DNA from: Streptomyces eurocidicus
GTDB taxonomy: Bacteria; Actinomycetota; Actinomycetes; Streptomycetales; Streptomycetaceae
Assembly: GCF_002891295.1 (NCBI RefSeq)
Contig: NZ_LGUI01000009.1
Location: 455,526-519,525 of the forward strand
Direction of reading: 5' to 3'
DNA: 64,000 nt
Numbering within the stretch: position 1 is the stretch's first letter; every line of letters begins with the position of its first letter. The notes beneath the pieces were generated by a model. It had not been told where the DNA came from and ran no database searches. It saw nothing but the letters and a program-made list of their open reading frames with translations. A program made the translations under genes and the position numbers. Below, one piece after another: positions 53,104-61,516 of this stretch.

Positions 53104-53832
53104 TTAGGGGCCGGCCGCCGCGCCGCCCAGCAACACCCCCAGCCACGCTCCCACGATCATGAACGGCCCGAAGGCCAGGGCCGTCCCGCGCCCGGCCCGC
53201 CGCGTCACCAGCAGCGCCGTGCCGTACAGCGAGCCGAGCAGCAGCCCCGCGAAGGCCCCCGCGAAGAGCACCGGCCAGCCGTACCAGCCGAGGGCGCAGC
53301 CCAGGCCGAGCGCCAGCTTGACGTCCCCGAATCCCATCCCGCCCGGATGGATCAGGAACAGCGCCAGATATCCGCCCCCCATCGCCAGGCCGCCCAGCAG
53401 GGCCCCGGCCCAGGAGCCCGCGGCGCCGGGTATCAGCGCGACCGCCCCCAGCGAGGCCGCCACCCCGGCGGCCAGCGGGAGCGTCAGGACGTCCGGCAGC
53501 CGCCGCACCGAGCGGTCGACCGCCGCGAGCAGCACCACCACGGGCGCGGCCAGCAGCCACACCAGCAGCTCGGGCCGCGTGCCCGAGGCCGCCGCCAGCC
53601 CCGCGCAGCCGAGCGCGGTGGCCACCGCCGGCCACCGCGCACCCCCGCCGTACCCCGCCCCGCACACCCCGCAGCGGGACCGGCCCAGCCAGCCCCCGAC
53701 GGCGTGCCCGCAGGGCCCCGCCGAGCGCCAGGGCTCCGCCGGCTCCACGCTCAGCCGATAGCGCGCCCGCGCGACGGCCCGCCCGGCCACCGCGCCGTAC
53801 ACCGCCGCGAGAACGACCAACAGCGCATCCAT
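53104..53832 (-). CDS. A24-family prepilin peptidase
   Basis: A 242-residue membrane aspartic peptidase. The catalytic aspartates are in LLAAVDRSVRRLPDVLTLPL and in the signature GGMGFGDVKLALGLG (GxGD). About seven hydrophobic segments are present. An N-terminal cysteine-containing region (CGHAVGG ... SRCGVCGAGY) is a reduced form of the zinc-binding loop. It should process the leader of the Flp pilin encoded at 59.3 kb. It lies about 3 kb downstream of the Tad operon on the same strand. Confidence 0.9.
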   Translation of the reverse strand: MDALLVVLAAVYGAVAGRAVARARYRLSVEPAEPWRSAGPCGHAVGGWLGRSRCGVCGAGYGGGARWPAVATALGCAGLAAASGTRPELLVWLLAAPVVVLLAAVDRSVRRLPDVLTLPLAAGVAASLGAVALIPGAAGSWAGALLGGLAMGGGYLALFLIHPGGMGFGDVKLALGLGCALGWYGWPVLFAGAFAGLLLGSLYGTALLVTRRAGRGTALAFGPFMIVGAWLGVLLGGAAAGP

Positions 53833-53932
53833 GACCCGAGATTACGGACGATCGCCGGTCTCCGCCGGAGCCTGTGGATAAAGTGCCCGGAGGCGCCGCG
53901 CCGGGTGACGAACCGGCATGCCTCGCGCCCTG

Positions 53933-53980
53933 CTCTCCTGCTCTCCGGCTCTCCGGCTCTCCGGCTCTCCGGCTCTCCGC
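53933..53980 (+). repeat. 8-bp tandem repeat, six units
   Basis: CTCTCCGG is repeated at 8-bp intervals from 53941, with CTCTCCTG before it and CTCTCCGC at the end. It lies 17 bases upstream of the DUF192 start codon. Confidence 0.9.
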
Positions 53981-53996
53981 GCGGAAGGATCACGGC

Positions 53997-54356
53997 ATGC
54001 CCCGATGGCGGGACGGCACCGGTCTGCTCCTCCTCCCCGACCGCCCTCCGGTCCCACTGGAGATCGCCTCCTCCTACCGCGCCCGCACATGGGGGCTCCT
54101 CGGCCGGGACGGCGTCGAGGGCGCGCTGCTCCTCACGCCGGCGTCCGGCATCCATACGTTCCGGATGCGGTTCCCGATCGATGTGGCGTATCTGGACCGG
54201 GAGTTGACGGTGCGGGTGGTTCGGACGATGGCGCCGGGGCGGTTGGGGTTGCCGCGGGTTTGGGGGCGGCATGTGCTGGAGGGGGCTGCGGGGTCTTTTG
54301 GGGGGTGGGGGGTGGGGTTGGGGTTCGGGTGGGGTGTGGGGCCGGGTGTGGCGTGA
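53997..54356 (+). CDS. DUF192 protein
   Basis: A 119-residue protein of the DUF192 family: LEIASSYRARTWGLLGRDGV, EGALLLTPASGIHTFRMRFP, IDVAYLDRELTVRVVRTM, PGRLGLPRVWGRHVLEGAAG. The C-terminus (FGGWGVGLGFGWGVGPGVA) is Gly/Trp-rich because the DNA becomes a run of G-rich triplets, and differs from the usual ending. ATG 53997 has GGAAGGA upstream. No signal peptide is present in this start choice. Confidence 0.85.
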   Translation: MPRWRDGTGLLLLPDRPPVPLEIASSYRARTWGLLGRDGVEGALLLTPASGIHTFRMRFPIDVAYLDRELTVRVVRTMAPGRLGLPRVWGRHVLEGAAGSFGGWGVGLGFGWGVGPGVA

Positions 54357-54368
54357 GGGCGGTGGGTG

Positions 54369-54687
54369 GTGCCGCTGCGCGGGGCTTGTTCCCCACCCCG
54401 CCCCTTCCCGCAGCATCCGATGTGCGGCTCCGCCGCGCGGGGGGCTCCGCCCGGACCCCGGTCCTCAAACTCCCCCAGCTACCGCTGGGGGTGCCCCCAG
54501 GAGGTGCCCCCGGACGGGCTGAGTTGTTGCCCGGAACCGGGCGGAAAGCCGACCTCGGACAGGGGCGAAAAATCCAGCCCGGCCGGCGCTTGAGGCCACC
54601 GCGCGTCAGCGCGGAAAAGGGGCCCGGGGGCGTCAGCCCCGGTTACGGGAAGGGGCGGGTAGGGGACAAAGCCCCGCGCAGCGGCAC
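54369..54687. repeat. Interspersed palindromic element, copy 3, with terminal inverted repeats
   Basis: The left end (54369-54410) and right end (54646-54687) are 42-base inverted repeats matching at 38 positions, beginning GTGCCGCTGCGCGGGGCTT. Inside are two hairpins built from CCCCCAGCTACCGCTGGGGG and CGCGTCAGCGCG, plus fragments (GTCCTCAA, GGACGGGCTGA) shared with copies 1 and 2. No open frame is supported. The element fills nearly the whole gap between DUF192 and the convergent secreted-protein gene. Confidence 0.85.
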
Positions 54688-54694
54688 CCACCCC

Positions 54695-55921
54695 TCACCC
54701 CCGCCGTACCCGCACCGTCCACACACCCAGCCCCAGCAGCAACCCCGACCCCACCCCCACACCCACATAACCGACCACCCGCAACACTCCACCCCCACCA
54801 CCCGCCGCCGCCCCACCCCCCACGAGCTTGTGGACAGACGGCGCGGCCGAAACCCCCGCATCGGCGAGGTCGACATCCAGCGTCACCGGCACCGCGTCCG
54901 AACCGGCCCTCCCCACCCTCGGGTTGAGGCTCACCTGGAGGTAGTACCAGCCCGCGAGGCGCATCCCCCGCACCGCGTCGCCGCCCCCGCCTGAACCTCC
55001 CGCGCCCGCCGGGGGCGTGGCCAGCGAGAGGGTGGCGTCCCGGCCCTGGTAGCCGGCCGTCTTGTTGAGGACATATCCGCGTGCGGCGTTGTTCAGCCCC
55101 AGCCGTACCCCGCTGATCACGTACGGGGCGGTGCCGTCGCCCCCCGCGCCCCCGAACCTCGCGCTCGCGAACAGCTGCCGGCCCGCGCCGACCTCGACCC
55201 GGTAGAAGCGCGTCTCGCCGGGGCGGAGTTCGTCCTTCCAGGATCCGGCCCGGATGTCCGTGGCGTCGTTGAACCCCGAGCCGCCGACGACGTCGGCCGC
55301 CGGGCGGCGCGACCTGGGCGGGGGCTGCGAGCTCCAGGCGCCGGAGGAGGCCGTGGTGTCCCCGGCCCGCGCCGCCGGGCCCGTCTCGTACCGCAGTTCG
55401 ACCGGCACCGGCGTGGAGTCACCGCCCGTCGCGTCGCCCCGCGCCACCGCGAAGCGGTACGTCCCCGCGGCCCCGCAGGGGGCGCCGGGCCGGACGACCC
55501 GCTCCGCGTAGTCGGCGACGGGATAGGCCCCTCCGGCCGACAGGAACGTCCGGTGCCGCCCGGCCCCGCAGGGCGTGCCGGACGCGTCCTCCAGGACCAC
55601 GTCGATGCCGTCCCGCGTGCCCATCGTGGCGCCGGGCCGGGGCACGGCCACCGCCGAGACGTAGGCGCTGGAGCCGGCGTCCAGCTCGACGCTGTAGTAC
55701 TTGCGCTCGCCGGGCCTGACACTGTCCGTGTACGTGGCGGAGCCCGGCCTCAGTAACGGGCCTCCCGTGGCGCTCCCGGAGCCGCGGACCTCCTGCGCGC
55801 CCGCCGCCATCCGGTAGACCGGCAGCGCGCTCGCTCCCCTGCCCTGCCCGGCCGCCCCGGCGCTCCCGGCCGCCGCCAGCACCCCCAGCGCCGCCGTTCC
55901 GACGAGCCAGCAGCCCCTCAT
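54695..55921 (-). CDS. Secreted protein with C-terminal membrane anchor
   Basis: A 408-residue exported protein of unknown function. Signal peptide MRGCWLVGTAALGVLAAAGS ... GAAG, two similar beta-rich domains (TYTDSVRPGERKYYSVELDA at ~65 and DELRPGETRFYRVEVGAGRQ at ~230) resembling PPC-like domains, and a C-terminal helix VVGYVGVGVGSGLLLGLGVW followed by VRVRRG. Its ATG overlaps the stop of the upstream DUF559 gene by 4 bases (ATGA). It lies between the Tad pilus operon and the prepilin peptidase, so a cell-surface role is likely. Confidence 0.82.
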   Translation of the reverse strand: MRGCWLVGTAALGVLAAAGSAGAAGQGRGASALPVYRMAAGAQEVRGSGSATGGPLLRPGSATYTDSVRPGERKYYSVELDAGSSAYVSAVAVPRPGATMGTRDGIDVVLEDASGTPCGAGRHRTFLSAGGAYPVADYAERVVRPGAPCGAAGTYRFAVARGDATGGDSTPVPVELRYETGPAARAGDTTASSGAWSSQPPPRSRRPAADVVGGSGFNDATDIRAGSWKDELRPGETRFYRVEVGAGRQLFASARFGGAGGDGTAPYVISGVRLGLNNAARGYVLNKTAGYQGRDATLSLATPPAGAGGSGGGGDAVRGMRLAGWYYLQVSLNPRVGRAGSDAVPVTLDVDLADAGVSAAPSVHKLVGGGAAAGGGGGVLRVVGYVGVGVGSGLLLGLGVWTVRVRRG

Positions 55922-56898
55922 CTCCCGCCTCCCTCACCAGTCCCCGGCCTCAGCGGTGCCCCATCCTGCCCTGCGGTGCGCGACGGGCGCGAGGGTTCCG
56001 CACGGAGGGCGGCGAGGGCGGCCTCGATGGTGCGGACGGTCAGCCGGGGGCGGTGGAAGACGTCGTCGCGGGTGAAGCGGAGGAGCCGCCGGACCTCCGG
56101 GCAGCCCGCCAGTTCGTTGAAGCGCATCGCGTCGTTCTGGTGGGCGGCCCGGGTGCCGTGCCAGGTGAAGCCCTCGATCTCGACGCCCAGACCCTCCGCG
56201 CGGAAGAGGAAGTCCAGCCGTGCCGTCCTGCCGCGCGCCGTGACGACCTCGGCCTGCGACTCCGGCCGGAGCCCGGCGGCGCGCATCTCCAGCCGCGCCT
56301 TGGACTCGGCCGGGGAGCCGCACCCGCCGTCGGTGAGCGCGAGGGCCCGCCGCGCGCCGCGCGTACCGGGGCGGCGCGCGGAGGCGGCCAGGGCGGCCTC
56401 GACCTCGCCGCCGTCCACCGCGCCACGGGCGAGCGCGGAGTCCGCGGCGATGACGCCCTCCTCCAGCGGGAGCGTCCGCAGCAGGTCGCAGACCGTCCGC
56501 ACGGGTGTCGTGACGCGCACTCCGGCGACGACCGTGACCTCCTCCTCGGCCACCGGGATCCCGTGCACCACGGCCCCGGCGGCCCGCCGCCCCCGGCCTG
56601 GGGTGGTCAGCTCCGCTCCGTACGGCCGTATCAGCGCGAGGCCGTGGGCCGCGGCGGCCGAGCTGTGGCTGGCCACCAGCTCGGGGTGGCGCAGCTGCCA
56701 GGCACGCAGCCGCAGCGGCAGGTCGACCACCCGGCCGGGCTCGGCCCAGGCCCCCGGGTGGATCCGGCTCCAGCCCGCCCGCCGCAGTGACCGGGCCACC
56801 CCGTCCGCCCGCAGCCCGACGCCGGCGGCCTGCGCGGCCAGCACGATCCCTCCCTGCGCGGCGGCCACTTCGCGCAGCCGCCGGTGATCCGCCCTCAT
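55918..56898 (-). CDS. AbiEi-like winged helix plus DUF559 (Vsr-like) domain protein
   Basis: A 326-residue protein. The N-terminal part (LREVAAAQGGIVLAAQAAGV, ARSLRRAGWSRIHPGAWAEP) looks like the AbiEi_4 winged helix of type IV antitoxins. The C-terminal ~100 residues have the DUF559 pattern: AESKARLEMRAAGL, RTARLDFLFRAEGLGVEIEG, WHG, HQNDAMRFNELAG, VRRLLRFTRDDVFHRP, a restriction-like fold with conserved acidic residues. Such proteins are common in actinobacteria but their role is unsettled. ATG 56898 is the likely start. Coupled to the secreted protein downstream. Confidence 0.85.
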   Translation of the reverse strand: MRADHRRLREVAAAQGGIVLAAQAAGVGLRADGVARSLRRAGWSRIHPGAWAEPGRVVDLPLRLRAWQLRHPELVASHSSAAAAHGLALIRPYGAELTTPGRGRRAAGAVVHGIPVAEEEVTVVAGVRVTTPVRTVCDLLRTLPLEEGVIAADSALARGAVDGGEVEAALAASARRPGTRGARRALALTDGGCGSPAESKARLEMRAAGLRPESQAEVVTARGRTARLDFLFRAEGLGVEIEGFTWHGTRAAHQNDAMRFNELAGCPEVRRLLRFTRDDVFHRPRLTVRTIEAALAALRAEPSRPSRTAGQDGAPLRPGTGEGGGR

Positions 56899-56978
56899 CG
56901 CCCAAGGACACCGCACCCGCCCGGTTCCGCGCGAGCCCTGTGGATAACTCCGGCCCGAGGGCGTGGGGCGCCGCCCGT

Positions 56979-57611
56979 TCAGCCGTGTCGCGGGAAGCTG
57001 ACCTCCACCCGCCGGTTCTTCCGGCGGCCCTCCTCGGTGGCGTTGTCGGCGATCGGGAACAGCTCTCCGTAGCCCCGGATCTGGTAGCTGACGCCGGACG
57101 AGCCGACGTCCTCGGCCAGTTGCCGCTGGACGGCGTTGGCGCGTTCCTTGGACAGCTCGACGCCGTGGGCGGTGGAACCCAGGTTGTCGGTGAAGCCGAA
57201 AACCCTCAGGGTGGTGGCGCGCTGCTTGGTGACCTCGTCGGCGATGGCACGGATCTTGGCGTGGGCGGCGGTGCCGAGGGAGGAGCTGTCCTTGTCGAAG
57301 AGGACCTCGGCCTGGAGGGCGAAGGTGACGGCGACGTTGGTGTCCTCGCGGCGTTCGTCGCCGTCGCCCGTCTCGACCACGGACTTGATGTCGAGGACCC
57401 GGCCGGGCGCGAGTTCGGCGCCGGAGCGCAGCTTCAGGTCGGGGTCCTTACGGTCGATCCGCACCGGTGGGGACGTGTCGGCGGCGCTGCCGGGGCCGCT
57501 GTCCGCGCGGGCGGGGACGGTGGGCGCGGCGGCGGCCAGCAGGGCGGCGGCCACCGCCGCGGCGGCGGCGCCGCGGCGGATCGCTCGGGGCGTCGGCACG
57601 GCCTGCCTCAT
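56979..57611 (-). CDS. Exported OmpA-family protein
   Basis: A 210-residue protein with a signal peptide (RRGAAAAAVAAALLAAAAPT ... ARAD) and a C-terminal OmpA-like domain (~100-208): VTFALQAEVLFDKDSSSLG, IRAIADEVTKQRATTLRVFG, FTDNLGSTAHGVELSKERAN and IADNATEEGRRKNRRVEVSF. Such domains bind peptidoglycan. Its ATG overlaps the upstream stop by 4 bases, so it is the last gene of the Tad-linked operon and may anchor the pilus base to the wall. Confidence 0.92.
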   Translation of the reverse strand: MRQAVPTPRAIRRGAAAAAVAAALLAAAAPTVPARADSGPGSAADTSPPVRIDRKDPDLKLRSGAELAPGRVLDIKSVVETGDGDERREDTNVAVTFALQAEVLFDKDSSSLGTAAHAKIRAIADEVTKQRATTLRVFGFTDNLGSTAHGVELSKERANAVQRQLAEDVGSSGVSYQIRGYGELFPIADNATEEGRRKNRRVEVSFPRHG

Positions 57612-58201
57612 CCCGAGATCCGCACACGGACGGACGGCATGGTCGGAAGCTGGAAGTCGACGGCCGTGACGCTCTCGGGCGGTGCCGGGAACTGCGCGAA
57701 GACCGGGCGGCTCTCCTGCGGCTTGATGTTGGTCAGGCCCGTGCTGCACAGACACTCGCCGTCGGTGTCCCGGAGCACCAGATAGCGCTTCTTGCTGGAG
57801 CCGTCGACGAGTGAGGCGCCGGAGAGGGAGGAGCGGGACTTCATCTCCGTCTCCTTCGAGAGCCAGTGGATGGCGTTGAAGGGCTTCTGGCCGCGGTTGG
57901 TCAGTGTGCCGTCCACCGTCACGAAGCCGCCGCTGTCCCGCCGCGCGGAGGTGAGCGTGATGACGACGCCGTCCGGCCCCTTCATCTCGCCTATCGCGCC
58001 CGCCCGTGGGGAGGCCCCGTCCGCGCCGTCCGACGCGTCCCCCTTCCCCTGCTTGCCCTCCTTACCGTGCGAGGCGGCCGCGCCGGGTCCGTCCGACGCG
58101 TCGTCGCCTCCGCCGCAGCCTGCCGCGGTCAGTGTCAGGACGGCCGCGAGGGCCGTCGCGGCCGCGCCTCTGCGGGCCTTCGTCGTGTGCCGCATGCTCA
58201 T
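57608..58201 (-). CDS. Putative lipoprotein of the pilus operon
   Basis: A 197-residue protein with a lipobox (TLTAAGCGGGDD, Cys at about residue 29) after a basic N-terminus. A Gly/Lys/Ser-rich linker (~30-68) leads to a beta-rich domain: VVITLTSARRDSGGFVTVDG, TLTNRGQKPFNAIHWLS, KRYLVLRDTDGECLCSTGL, PVFAQFPAPPESVTAVDFQL. This resembles the DUF4352-like fold. ATG 58201 follows AAGGAA by 8 bases; ATG 58195 is an alternative. It is coupled to the OmpA-like gene. Confidence 0.87.
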   Translation of the reverse strand: MSMRHTTKARRGAAATALAAVLTLTAAGCGGGDDASDGPGAAASHGKEGKQGKGDASDGADGASPRAGAIGEMKGPDGVVITLTSARRDSGGFVTVDGTLTNRGQKPFNAIHWLSKETEMKSRSSLSGASLVDGSSKKRYLVLRDTDGECLCSTGLTNIKPQESRPVFAQFPAPPESVTAVDFQLPTMPSVRVRISG

Positions 58202-58287
58202 GGGTCGCGTTCCTTCGTTCGTCGCCGGGCGGGCGCGCCGGCCAGGAGGGTCGGTCGGGGAGGGCCGACGGGACCGGGCGGTCGCGC

Positions 58288-58390
58288 CGGCCCGGCTCGT
58301 CGGCCCGGCTCGTCGGCCCGGCCCGTCGGTCGGGCCCGTCGGTCGGGCTCTCGGTAAGGCCCGTCGGTAGGGCTCCCGGTCGGGCTCCGG
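58288..58390 (-). repeat. 13-bp degenerate minisatellite
   Basis: CGGCCCGGCTCGT at 58288 and 58301 (exact), then diverging copies at 58314, 58327, 58340 and onward to about 58390. It lies in the 354-bp gap between the TadG-like gene and the lipoprotein. No gene is supported in this gap. Confidence 0.8.
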
Positions 58391-58555
58391 GGCCATCGGC
58401 AGGGCTCGTCCGTCGCGGGCCGGACACCGGGCGCTCGGGCCGTACGCGCCGGGCGGCCCTCGGCCGGGCGGCGCGGGACCGCGGGCCGGTCCGCCGACGC
58501 CGCGCGGCCGGCCCGGCCGGACCGGGGATCGGATGTCGTCGCGGGCCGCCTCCCG

Positions 58556-59284
58556 TCAGTCCGCCAGGCGGACCGCGAAGAGCGCCCGGGCCGCTCGCGC
58601 GAGGTCGTCGGGGCGCGCCGGGTCGATCCTCACCACGTCGCCGCCGCACACGATCTCGACGGGCGCCGGCCACCCCGGGGACGGCGAACCCGATGGCCCG
58701 GGCGACGCCCCGCCCGTCGGCCGGGGCGCCGGGTCCCCCGCGGGCCCACCGGCGGCGCAGCGCGGTTCCACCACCGCCCGCGCGGTCGCCGTCGCGTACG
58801 TGTCCTCGGTGCCGGGGACGACGGACCGGCCGACGGGCTCGGCGGCCCTTACGGTCACGGTGAAGGCGGCGGGCAGGTCGCCGTCCGGCGGCACGCAGTC
58901 GCCCACCAGGCCGGCGCCGTTCAGCGTCGCGTACGAGGCCGCCGCGCCGCAGGCGGCGTCGGGCGAACCGGCCCGGCCGGTCAGCCAGTCCGTCCACCCG
59001 GTGCCCGTGCCGCTGCCCGCCAGGCCGCCCAGGGCGCCCAGGAGGCCCGTACGCAGCTGGTCGCGGTAGCTCTGGGCCGCGGCCAGGGCGGCGGCGTCCG
59101 CGGCGGTCTGGGCGCCGTTCTTGTCGGCTCCCGCCCGGCCCACGGCGAAGAACGCGAGCGCGAGGAAGAGCAGGCCCGCAACGGCCGTGAGGTAGATCGG
59201 GAACGCCTGCCCGGCGTCACCCGCCGCGCGGCGCCGGCGGGTGACGGCCGCCGTGGCCCGCCCGCGCGCCGGACCGCCGGTCAG
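58556..59284 (-). CDS. TadG-like pilus assembly protein, probable CTG start
   Basis: About 242 residues. The N-terminal DAGQAFPIYLTAVAGLLFLA with LAFFAVGRAG, then NGAQTAADAAALAAAQSYRD, is the TadG/TadE-like start with one membrane helix and a Flp-like AADAAALAAA repeat. The extracytoplasmic part has VPGTEDTYATATARAVVEP and a Pro/Gly/Ser-rich linker. No ATG, GTG or TTG is found in frame between the preceding stop region and the helix. The only plausible start is CTG 59284, which overlaps the pilin stop as CTGA. Confidence 0.82.
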   Translation of the reverse strand: MTGGPARGRATAAVTRRRRAAGDAGQAFPIYLTAVAGLLFLALAFFAVGRAGADKNGAQTAADAAALAAAQSYRDQLRTGLLGALGGLAGSGTGTGWTDWLTGRAGSPDAACGAAASYATLNGAGLVGDCVPPDGDLPAAFTVTVRAAEPVGRSVVPGTEDTYATATARAVVEPRCAAGGPAGDPAPRPTGGASPGPSGSPSPGWPAPVEIVCGGDVVRIDPARPDDLARAARALFAVRLAD

Positions 59285-59445
59285 CCGCTGGTCACTTCGG
59301 TGATCTTGTCGGAGATGGCGCTCGCGATCGCGCTGCCGAAGTCGGTCCGGGTCAGCACGAGGACGATCGCCACCACGACGGCGATGATGCCCAGATACTC
59401 GATCGCGGTCTGGCCGCGGTCGTTTCCCAAGAAGCGCTTGCCCAT
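59281..59445 (-). CDS. flp: Flp-type pilin, 54 residues
   Basis: MGKRFLGNDRGQTAIEYLG, then IIAVVVAIVLVLTRTDF, then GSAIASAISDKITEVTSG. The pre-pilin site is G^QTAIEY, with the Glu at +5 required for processing and a hydrophobic assembly helix after it. ATG 59445 has GGAGGGG 6 bases upstream; ATG 59460 is too close to that site. It should be the major Flp subunit, processed by the A24 peptidase at 53.1 kb. The gap 59446-59673 behind it holds no gene. Confidence 0.92.
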   Translation of the reverse strand: MGKRFLGNDRGQTAIEYLGIIAVVVAIVLVLTRTDFGSAIASAISDKITEVTSG

Positions 59446-59673
59446 CGTCTTCCCCTCCATCGGCGGCCGGCCCCGGCGGATCCGGTGGCTCCACCCCCGT
59501 GACGCCGCTCACGGCACAAGAAAAGTACGCCGGAACGGCAGTGGCGGAACAGGGCACGCGACGCGATTCCTCACCCTTCGGGGGGAGTTGGCACGCCGGA
59601 CACCCGGTCGGCCCCCGCATCGATACCCCCACACGTACCGCACCACCCCCTTGCCCCACCGGCTTCACCCCTT

Positions 59674-60561
59674 TCATTTCCCCGTGAGGGTCCCGAAGTC
59701 CGTCCCCGACCCCAGGAAGAACCCCGCCACCAGCAGGATCATCGTTCCCGGCACCATGAACGCGGTGATCACCACGGTGGCCTTGGGGACGGCGCGCGCG
59801 GCGCGGCGGCGCGCCTGCTGCGCATCGGTGCGACGCATGTCGTCGGCGATGGCGATCAGCGTGTCGACGATCGGCGCGCCCAGCTCCTCGCCCTGCTGGA
59901 GGGCGGTGACGAACTGGGCGACCTGTTCGGAGTCGTTGCGCCGGCGCAGCTCCTCGAACGCCTGCCGGCGGCCGACGCCCATGTCCATCTGGCGCAGGGT
60001 GATGCGCAGTTCGTCGGCCCACGGGCCCTCGTACTTCTCCGAGACCCGGTCGAGCGCCTGCCGGAAGCTCAGCCCGGCGCTCACCACCACCGCGAGGACG
60101 TCCAGGAAGTCCGGCAGCGTCCGGTCGATCGCGTCCTTGCGCTCGCGCACCGCCGCCCAGATGCCGACCTCGATCCAGAACAGGCCGAAGGCGCCCAGCA
60201 GCAGCGCCAGGAGCACCTCGCCGTCCAGCAGCATCACCAGCGCGCCGCCGAAGCCGAGGGCGCCGTAGACCGCGCGCCGCGCCGCGTAGCGGTCGACGGT
60301 CAGGCCGCCCGGGTTCCCCGCCCGGTCGATGCGCCCGCGGACCTTCGACACCCGCTTCTCGCCCATCATCCGCAGCACCAGCGGCGCGTACCGCATGCCC
60401 AGCCGGTCGACGGCGGAGCCCACGGCCGTCGTCCGGCTCGCGCCGACCTCCAGTGCCAGCGCCAGGTCGGCGGGCAGCCGCGCCTCGCTGCGCCAGAGGG
60501 CGACGCCCGCGCAGCACCCGGCCACGGCCAGCGCGGCCAGCAGCCCCAGCAGAAGACCCAT
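59674..60561 (-). CDS. tadC: Tad pilus inner-membrane protein TadC (type II secretion F family)
   Basis: A 295-residue GspF-fold protein with an N-terminal helix (GLLLGLLAALAVAGCCAGVA) and the T2SSF domain: IDRTLPDFLDVLAVVVSAGL, SFRQALDRVSEKYEGPWADE, LRQMDMGVGRRQAFEELRRR, QFVTALQQGEELGAPIVDTL and AIADDMRRTDAQQARRRAAR, ending with VVITAFMVPGTMILLVAGFF. ATG 60561 starts 12 bases after the tadB stop. Confidence 0.94.
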   Translation of the reverse strand: MGLLLGLLAALAVAGCCAGVALWRSEARLPADLALALEVGASRTTAVGSAVDRLGMRYAPLVLRMMGEKRVSKVRGRIDRAGNPGGLTVDRYAARRAVYGALGFGGALVMLLDGEVLLALLLGAFGLFWIEVGIWAAVRERKDAIDRTLPDFLDVLAVVVSAGLSFRQALDRVSEKYEGPWADELRITLRQMDMGVGRRQAFEELRRRNDSEQVAQFVTALQQGEELGAPIVDTLIAIADDMRRTDAQQARRRAARAVPKATVVITAFMVPGTMILLVAGFFLGSGTDFGTLTGK

Positions 60562-60572
60562 CTCCCCGCCCC

Positions 60573-61511
60573 TCAGACGTCGATCCTGGACAGCTTGCGG
60601 ATGACGAGGAAGCCCACCCCGTAGAGGCAGAAGGCCGCGACCACGGCCGCCTGTCCGAGGAAGCCTGAGGTCATCCGGTCGATCGACCCCGGTGCGATCC
60701 GGTCCATCAGCAGCAGCGTGCCGATGCCCATCAGCGGGACGACATAGGCGGTGACGATCACTTGAGACAGCTGCGTACGGACCTCCCGGCGCGTCTCCTT
60801 CCGCTCCTCCAGCGTCCGGGTGAGGTTGCGCAGCGAGCTGACGACCGTGCCGCCCGCCCGGTTCGACAGCACCAGCGTCGTCACCAGCACCACCAGCTCC
60901 CGGGAGGGCAGCCGGTCGGCGAGCTCGCCGAGCGCGTCGTCCACGGAGTGCCCGACCGCGAGCTTGTCGGCGACCTTGGCGAGCTCCTCGCCCGCCGGGG
61001 CCTCCATCTCGTCCGCCGCCATGGCCAGCGCCGTGCGCAGGGCGAGGCCCGCCTGGGTGGCGTTGGCGAGGATGCGGGAGAGCTCGGGCAGCTGATTGAT
61101 GAACCGCTCGATCCGCTTGCGCCGCTGCCAGGTCAGGACCCCGGAGGCGGACCAGATCCCGATCCCGCCGGCCAGCGGCCCGAAGAAGGGCGCGAGGGCG
61201 GAGGCCGCCACCAGCCACAGACCGGCCGCCGCCGTGACCGTGCCGACCGTGAACTCGGCCGGGGTGACGGCCAGCCCGGTCGACGCGAGCCGCAGCTCCA
61301 GCCGCCGCCCCGCGCGCGTCGCCCGCAGCCGCCGGTCGAGGCCGGCGAAGTACCGGGCCCGGCCGGCGGGCGGCAGGACCGGGGTGTCGGACAGCCGGTC
61401 GACCAGCGCCCTGCGCTGCGCCCGGCCCGCCGCGTACACCAGCAGGCCGGCGATGCCGAGGGCGCAGGCCAGCAGGGTGGCTCCGACCGTAAGGGCGACG
61501 AGTCCGTCCAT
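60573..61511 (-). CDS. tadB: Tad pilus inner-membrane protein TadB (type II secretion F family)
   Basis: A 312-residue GspF-fold protein. It has an N-terminal helix (TLLACALGIAGLLVYAAGRA), two central helices, then the T2SSF domain with INQLPELSRILANATQAGLA, LRTALAMAADEMEAPAGEEL, VGHSVDDALGELADRLPSRE and NRAGGTVVSSLRNLTRTLEE, and a final helix. It forms the platform with TadC. The ATG 61511 is 5 bases after the tadA stop. Confidence 0.94.
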   Translation of the reverse strand: MDGLVALTVGATLLACALGIAGLLVYAAGRAQRRALVDRLSDTPVLPPAGRARYFAGLDRRLRATRAGRRLELRLASTGLAVTPAEFTVGTVTAAAGLWLVAASALAPFFGPLAGGIGIWSASGVLTWQRRKRIERFINQLPELSRILANATQAGLALRTALAMAADEMEAPAGEELAKVADKLAVGHSVDDALGELADRLPSRELVVLVTTLVLSNRAGGTVVSSLRNLTRTLEERKETRREVRTQLSQVIVTAYVVPLMGIGTLLLMDRIAPGSIDRMTSGFLGQAAVVAAFCLYGVGFLVIRKLSRIDV

Positions 61512-61516
61512 GGCGG

